From assembly GCF_009469615.1 (NCBI RefSeq), contig NZ_SSXX01000008.1, positions 102,472-166,471 of the forward strand: DNA of 64,000 bases, given 5' to 3'. The stretch comes from Dechloromonas sp. H13 (GTDB lineage Bacteria > Pseudomonadota > Gammaproteobacteria > Burkholderiales > Rhodocyclaceae). Shown here piece by piece: positions 59,296-64,000 of the stretch. The notes beneath the pieces are model-generated. The model had not been told where the DNA came from, did not search any database, and saw only the letters and a list, made by a program, of their open reading frames with translations. A program made the position numbers and the translations under genes. Each line of letters opens with the position of its first letter. The stretch's first letter is position 1.

Positions 59296-60667
59296 CGCCG
59301 TCGTTGCGCGCGGCCGCATCTGGGTCTGCGACCGGGCCGCCGCCGCGGCCGGCGTGGTCGCCGGGCAGAAATTGTCGACGGCGCTCGGCCTGCAGCCCGG
59401 CCTGGCCGTCGGCGAGCGCGATCCGGTGCTCGAATGCAAGGCGCTGGAAAGCCTCGCCTGCTGGGCCGGGCGTTTCACGCCGACGGTCAGTCTGGCGCCG
59501 CCGGCCGGCCTGCTGCTCGAAATCGGCGGCTGCCTGCGCCTGTTCGGCGGTGCAGCGGCCATCGTCGATGCCGTCAATGCCGGTTGCGCCGAGCAGGCCT
59601 ATTCGGTCGCCTGGGCGGCGGCGCCGACGCCGCTCGGCGCGCGCTGGCTGGCGCAGGCCGGGACACGGGCGCTGCATCCGACGCCGGCGGCCATGCAAAC
59701 GGCGCTCGCCGGCCTGGCGTGCAGCGTGCCCGACTGGCCGCCGGAAGCCGTCGCCCGGCTGGCCGCCTGCGGCCTGCAGCGTCTGGGCGATCTGGCGCAG
59801 GTGCCGGCTGCCGGGCTGCGGCGGCGCATCGGCAACGGTCCGGTCGACGACCTGCTGCGCGCCCGGGGCGAGCTGGCCGACCCGCAATTGCCTTTCGTTT
59901 TCCCCGAACGCTTCGCCTGCGATCTCGAACTGCCGGCCCGCGTCGAGCATGCCGAAGCCCTGGCCTTCGCCGGCCAGCGCCTGTTCGCGGCGCTGGCCGG
60001 CTGGCTGCAGGTCCGCCAGCAGCTGGTGCGCGCCTGCAGCCTGCACCTGACGCACGACGACGGCAGCGCCAGCGTGCTGCCGCTGCGCCTGGCCGAGGCC
60101 AGCGCCGACGAGGCGCGGCTCCTGCGCCTGCTGCGCGAGCATCTCGGCCGCCTGCAGCTGGCGGCGCCGGTGGCCGCCCTGCGCCTGGTCGCCGACGACA
60201 CCTGCGCGCGCCCCGGCGCCAGCATTGCCCTCTTCGCGCAGCCGTCAGCCGGGGAGGGGGCGGCGGCCTGCCTCGAACGGTTGCGCGCGCGCCTCGGCGA
60301 AGATGCCGTTCGCACCCTGGCCTGGCAGCCCGACCACCGGCCGGAATGTGCCACGCGCATGGCCGAGCCGGCTGCGGATTCGGCCGCTTTTCCGCCGTCG
60401 ACCGCAAGCGACGCCGGCAGTCGCCCGTTCTGGCTGCTCGATACGCCCCAGCCGCTCGCCGAGCGGGCCGGCGGGCCGCACTGGCACGGCCCGCTGCAAC
60501 TGCTCACCCGCGGCGAACGTCTGGAAAGCGGCTGGTGGGATGGCGGCGAGGCAGGTGCTGCCGGCGACGTGCGGCGCGACTATTTCGTCGCCCGCAATCC
60601 GCAGGGGCAGTGGGCGTGGATCTTCCGCGACGCGCAGGGCTGGTTCCTGCACGGCCTCTTCGCCTGA
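59228..60667 (+). CDS. imuB: ImuB, Y-family polymerase-like mutasome hub
   Basis: A 479-residue Y-family protein that lacks the acidic catalytic residues (the palm opens [20 protein letters not shown] in place of the usual Asp-rich motif), as in other ImuB proteins. It acts as a scaffold linking beta clamp, ImuA and DnaE2. Start is TTG 59228, behind GGGAGAA; it overlaps imuA. A degenerate repeat copy (CCGTCGACCGCAAGC, 60394-60408) falls in the low-complexity linker PPSTASDAG. Confidence 0.92.
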   Translation: MLWLALHFPLLPLEALPWRRSPSAVVARGRIWVCDRAAAAAGVVAGQKLSTALGLQPGLAVGERDPVLECKALESLACWAGRFTPTVSLAPPAGLLLEIGGCLRLFGGAAAIVDAVNAGCAEQAYSVAWAAAPTPLGARWLAQAGTRALHPTPAAMQTALAGLACSVPDWPPEAVARLAACGLQRLGDLAQVPAAGLRRRIGNGPVDDLLRARGELADPQLPFVFPERFACDLELPARVEHAEALAFAGQRLFAALAGWLQVRQQLVRACSLHLTHDDGSASVLPLRLAEASADEARLLRLLREHLGRLQLAAPVAALRLVADDTCARPGASIALFAQPSAGEGAAACLERLRARLGEDAVRTLAWQPDHRPECATRMAEPAADSAAFPPSTASDAGSRPFWLLDTPQPLAERAGGPHWHGPLQLLTRGERLESGWWDGGEAGAAGDVRRDYFVARNPQGQWAWIFRDAQGWFLHGLFA

Positions 60668-60682
60668 CCCCGGAGCGCCGCC

Positions 60683-63600
60683 ATGTCGCTGCCGGACTAT
60701 GCCGAGCTGCATTGCCTCTCCAACTTCAGCTTCCTGCGCGGCGCCTCGCATCCCGAGGAGCTGGTCGAACAGGCGGCGGCGCAGGGCTACGCGGCGCTGG
60801 CGCTGACCGACGAATGCTCGCTGGCCGGCGTTGTCCGCGCGCACCGGGCGGCGCTTGCGGTCGACGGCGAAAAAGGGGCAGAAACGCCGCCGCGGCTGAT
60901 CGTCGGCAGCGAAATGACGACGGCCGACGGCCTGAAGCTGGTCTTCCTGGCGCAGAACCGCGACGGCTACGGCAACCTCTCGGCGCTCGTCACGCTTGCC
61001 CGGCGGCGGGCGGAGAAGGGCGCTTACACCTTGCAGCGCCACGACCTGAACGCCGTTTCGCCCTCGGGCGCCGTGCCCGACTGCCTGGTGCTCTGGGTGC
61101 CGGGGAGCCGGCCCGACGCCGACGACGGTCGTTGGCTGGCCGGGCAGTTTCCCGACCGCTGCTGGATCGCCGTCGAACTGCACGCCGGCCCCGACGATGC
61201 GGCCCGGCTCGCCGAACTGCAGGCGCTCGGCGCGGCCTGCGGCTTGCCGCTGGTGGCGGCCGGCGACGTGCACATGCACGTCCGGGCGCGCCGCCCGCTG
61301 CAGGACGTGCTGACCGCGCTGCGCCTGAAGACCAGCGTGTTCGAGGCCGGCCATGCCCTGTTCCCGAACGGCGAGCGCCACCTGCGCAGCCGCCTGCGCC
61401 TGGCGCGCCTCTACCCGCCCGAACTGCTCGCCGAAACGCTGGCGATCGCCGGACGCTGCCGCTTCTCGCTCGCCGAACTGCGCTACGAATACCCCGAGGA
61501 AATCGTGCCGCCCGGCCATACCCCGGCCTCCTGGCTGCGCCACGAAACCGAGATCGGCCTGTGCCGCCGCTACCCGCAGGGCGAGCCGGCCGCGGTGCGC
61601 GGCCGCGTCGAGCACGAACTGGCGCTGATCGCCGAACTGCGCTACGAGGCTTATTTCCTCACCGTGTACGACATCGTCCGCTTCGCCCGCAGCCAGAAAA
61701 TTCTCTGCCAGGGACGCGGCTCGGCGGCCAATTCGGTGGTCTGCTTCGCGCTCGGCATCACCGAGGTCGATCCGGCGCATTCCGAGATGCTCTTCGAGCG
61801 CTTCGTCTCGAAGGAACGCGGCGAGCCGCCGGATATCGACGTCGATTTCGAGCACGAGCGGCGTGACGAGGTCATCGCCTACATCTACGGCAAATACGGC
61901 CGCGAGCGGGCGGCGCTGGCGGCGGCGCTGATCACTTACCGGACCAAGGGCGCGCTGCGCGACGCCGGCCGCGCGCTCGGCTTCGACCGCGCCCGGATCG
62001 ACGCGCTGACCGCCTCGCTCGCCTGGTGGGATAAAAGGGAGCAATTACCGGAACGCTTCGCCGAGCTCGGCCTCGACCCGGCCTCGCCGCGCGTCGAGAA
62101 ATGGCTGTGGGTCGCCGACCAGCTGCGCGGATTTCCACGCCACCTGACGCAGCACGTCGGCGGCTTCGTCATGTCGCGCGGCCCGCTGGCCCGGCTGGTG
62201 CCGGTCGAGAACACGGCGATGCCCGAGCGCACGGTCATCCAGTGGGACAAGGACGACCTCGACGCGGTCGGCCTGATGAAGGTCGACATCCTGGCCCTCG
62301 GCATGCTGTCGGCGATCCGCCGCATGCTCGACATCGTCGGCGAACGTTGCGGTCGACGTCCGGAAATGCACGAAATTCCCGCCGGCGACGCCGCCACCTA
62401 CGAAATGCTGTGCCACGCCGACAGCATGGGCGTCTTCCAGGTCGAGTCGCGCGCGCAGATGGCGATGCTGCCGCGCCTCAAGCCGCGCAATTACTACGAC
62501 CTGGTGATCGAGGTCTCGCTGGTGCGCCCCGGCCCGATCCAGGGCGACATGGTGCATCCCTATCTCAAGCGGCGGCAGGGGAAGGAAAAAATCGAAAAGA
62601 TTTCGCCGGCCGTGGACCAGGTGCTCGCCCGCACCTGCGGCGTGCCCATCTTCCAGGAGCAGGTCATGCAGCTGGCCATCGTCGCCGCCGGCTTTACCCC
62701 CGGCGAGGCCGACCAGCTGCGCCGGGCGATGGCTGCCTGGCGCAAGAAGGGCACCCTGCAGCGCTACCAGGACAAGCTGCGCACCGGCATGCAGGCCAAC
62801 GGGATACCCGCCGAATTCGCCGAGCGCATCGTGCTGCAGATCCAGGGCTTCGGCGAATACGGCTTCCCGGAATCGCACGCCGCCAGCTTCGCGCTGCTCG
62901 TCTATGCCTCGGCCTGGCTCAAGCGCCACCATCCCGCCGCCTTCCTCTGCGGCCTGCTCAACAGCCAGCCGATGGGCTTCTATTCGCCGTCGATGCTCGT
63001 CCAGGACGCCCGCCGCCACGGCGTCACCGTATTGCCGCCGGATGTCGCGGCCAGCGATCGGGACAGCCGTGTCGACCCGGATGGCGCCGTCCGCCTCGGC
63101 CTGCGCGAAATCCGCGGGCTATCGGCGGAGGCCGCCGAACGCATCGCTGCGGTCGACCGCCAAAAAAGGCCGTTTTCCAGCGTCGCCGATCTCGCCGCGC
63201 GCGCCGCGCTGAGCCGGCGCGACCTCGACCTGCTCGCCGCGGCCGACGCGCTGCACAGTCTGGCCGGACACCGCCGCCGGGCGGCCTGGGCGGCCAGCGC
63301 CGAAAAGATCGCCGCCCCGGTGCAGGGCGACCTCTTCGCCGGCCAGCCGCCGCGTGAAGCGGCGCCCGAGTTGCCGGCGCCAGGCGAAGGCGAAAACCTC
63401 GTCGCCGACTACCGCAGCCTCGGCCTCACCCTGCGCCGCCACCCCCTGACCCTCCTGCGCAGTCACCTCGCTGCCCGCCGCTTCGTGTGCGCCGCCGACC
63501 TCGCCGTCGCCGGCGACCGCGCCCTGATCCGCGCCGCTGGCATCGTCGTCGGCCGCCAGCGCCCCGGCACCGCCACCGGCATCGTCTTCGTCACGCTGGA

Positions 63601-63802
63601 GGACGAAAGCGGCCTGACCAACGTCGTCGTCCAGCCCTGGCTGGTCGAAAAACAGCGCCGCGCACTGCTCGCCTCGACGCTGCTCGGCGTCTATGGGCAA
63701 TTGCAGGTGGAAGGGGAGGTGGTGCATCTGGTCGCCAAGCGGCTGGTTGACCTTTCTGCCTGGTTGGGGCGGCTGGAGACGAGCAGCCGGGATTTCCACT
63801 GA
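60683..63802 (+). CDS. dnaE2: Error-prone DNA polymerase III alpha subunit
   Basis: A 1039-residue DnaE2/ImuC polymerase. The N-terminal PHP domain (YAELHCLSNFSFLRGASHPE) and palm motifs (EPPDIDVDFEHERRDEVI with the catalytic Asp pair; then FPRHLTQHVGGFVMSRGPLA) are clear; a C-terminal OB-fold region starts near 950. It copies damaged DNA with ImuA/ImuB. ATG 60683 is 15 nt after imuB. It contains a repeat copy (63146-63166). The gene ends the operon; no terminator is evident. Confidence 0.96.
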   Translation: MSLPDYAELHCLSNFSFLRGASHPEELVEQAAAQGYAALALTDECSLAGVVRAHRAALAVDGEKGAETPPRLIVGSEMTTADGLKLVFLAQNRDGYGNLSALVTLARRRAEKGAYTLQRHDLNAVSPSGAVPDCLVLWVPGSRPDADDGRWLAGQFPDRCWIAVELHAGPDDAARLAELQALGAACGLPLVAAGDVHMHVRARRPLQDVLTALRLKTSVFEAGHALFPNGERHLRSRLRLARLYPPELLAETLAIAGRCRFSLAELRYEYPEEIVPPGHTPASWLRHETEIGLCRRYPQGEPAAVRGRVEHELALIAELRYEAYFLTVYDIVRFARSQKILCQGRGSAANSVVCFALGITEVDPAHSEMLFERFVSKERGEPPDIDVDFEHERRDEVIAYIYGKYGRERAALAAALITYRTKGALRDAGRALGFDRARIDALTASLAWWDKREQLPERFAELGLDPASPRVEKWLWVADQLRGFPRHLTQHVGGFVMSRGPLARLVPVENTAMPERTVIQWDKDDLDAVGLMKVDILALGMLSAIRRMLDIVGERCGRRPEMHEIPAGDAATYEMLCHADSMGVFQVESRAQMAMLPRLKPRNYYDLVIEVSLVRPGPIQGDMVHPYLKRRQGKEKIEKISPAVDQVLARTCGVPIFQEQVMQLAIVAAGFTPGEADQLRRAMAAWRKKGTLQRYQDKLRTGMQANGIPAEFAERIVLQIQGFGEYGFPESHAASFALLVYASAWLKRHHPAAFLCGLLNSQPMGFYSPSMLVQDARRHGVTVLPPDVAASDRDSRVDPDGAVRLGLREIRGLSAEAAERIAAVDRQKRPFSSVADLAARAALSRRDLDLLAAADALHSLAGHRRRAAWAASAEKIAAPVQGDLFAGQPPREAAPELPAPGEGENLVADYRSLGLTLRRHPLTLLRSHLAARRFVCAADLAVAGDRALIRAAGIVVGRQRPGTATGIVFVTLEDESGLTNVVVQPWLVEKQRRALLASTLLGVYGQLQVEGEVVHLVAKRLVDLSAWLGRLETSSRDFH
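63146..63166 (-). repeat. Dispersed repeat copy inside dnaE2
   Basis: On the plus strand GCTGCGGTCGACCGCC is followed by AAAAAA; in minus orientation this gives T tract, GGC, palindrome, AGC as in the intergenic copies. It encodes part of IAAVDRQKRP. Confidence 0.65.
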
Positions 63803-64000
63803 ACTTCAGGCACCACGGCCGTTGTTGTGCCAGTTGTCAGTGCGGTTGGGGCATGTGCTTTCAATGACTCAGATCGACCCACAGCAGACGTATCCGTCTT
63901 CGAATTCAGCGCCTGATAGCTGACATTCGCCGATCGTGGAAATCACGGTAACTACTGACTGCTTGCTGCAAACTCGACCTTTAAAGTGGTCGTCATGTGT
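63803..64000. other. Intergenic end of window
   Basis: The last 198 nt after dnaE2 show no supported gene, terminator or repeat. Confidence 0.5.

Overview
The window is a high-GC bacterial chromosome segment with densely packed genes. Gene content points to a betaproteobacterium, probably of the Rhodocyclales: a lexA-imuA-imuB-dnaE2 mutagenesis cassette, a MocR regulator beside a DUF2917 gene, glpK-glpD, a PpiD-type chaperone, FabI and ETF-ubiquinone oxidoreductase. This taxonomic call is an inference from gene content, not from a marker gene. No rRNA, tRNA, CRISPR array, transposase or integrase was found.

Layout. 1-7.7 kb is a defence region of less biased codon use. It holds a Wadjet-type operon on the minus strand (jetA, jetB and the first 863 codons of jetC; jetD would lie beyond base 1), a divergent BrxR-like WYL regulator with two operator-like repeats between them, and two poorly known genes. 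8-22 kb is ordinary chromosome: a BI-1 membrane protein, a secreted repeat protein, a flavin-reductase-like protein, a Mut7-C protein, a Lon-like protease, alanine dehydrogenase, a YceI/YceI/cytochrome b561/dioxygenase operon facing a LysR regulator, a thioesterase, a radical SAM protein, and a divergent MFS/AraC pair followed by tpm. 23.2-25.8 kb is a second lower-GC insert with a Cas2-like/SinR-like protein facing a tightly overlapping sigma-factor-like / 144-aa / ImmA-IrrE peptidase operon.

25.8-46.4 kb returns to core genes: msrB, a SEC-C protein, a nucleoside deoxyribosyltransferase, an exonuclease/GIY-YIG protein, CreA, a rhodanese, a GST, an HD-GYP protein, glpK-glpD, rlmA and purL. 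Accessory genes among them are a chromosomal ccdAB pair, a TIR-transmembrane protein, a PAP2-like/left-handed beta-helix pair, a CZB protein and a macro-domain protein. At 46.6-47.1 kb two small unknown genes diverge from an intergenic region with two strong LexA boxes. 47.2-57.8 kb holds a hemerythrin, DUF2917 and MocR genes, ppiD, fabI, ETF-QO, a thioesterase, dgt, ada and a 2H phosphoesterase. 58-63.8 kb is the lexA-imuA-imuB-dnaE2 operon, with a LexA box over its -10 element.

A GC-rich palindromic word (GGTCGACCGCAGCA and close variants) recurs at least eight times, mostly in convergent intergenic gaps but also inside imuA, imuB, dnaE2 and the exonuclease gene. It often lies next to a T or A tract and looks like a dispersed short repeat. 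The strongest leads for unfamiliar biology are the sigma-like/144-aa/ImmA operon, the divergent SOS-controlled small genes, the TIR-transmembrane protein and the dispersed palindrome.
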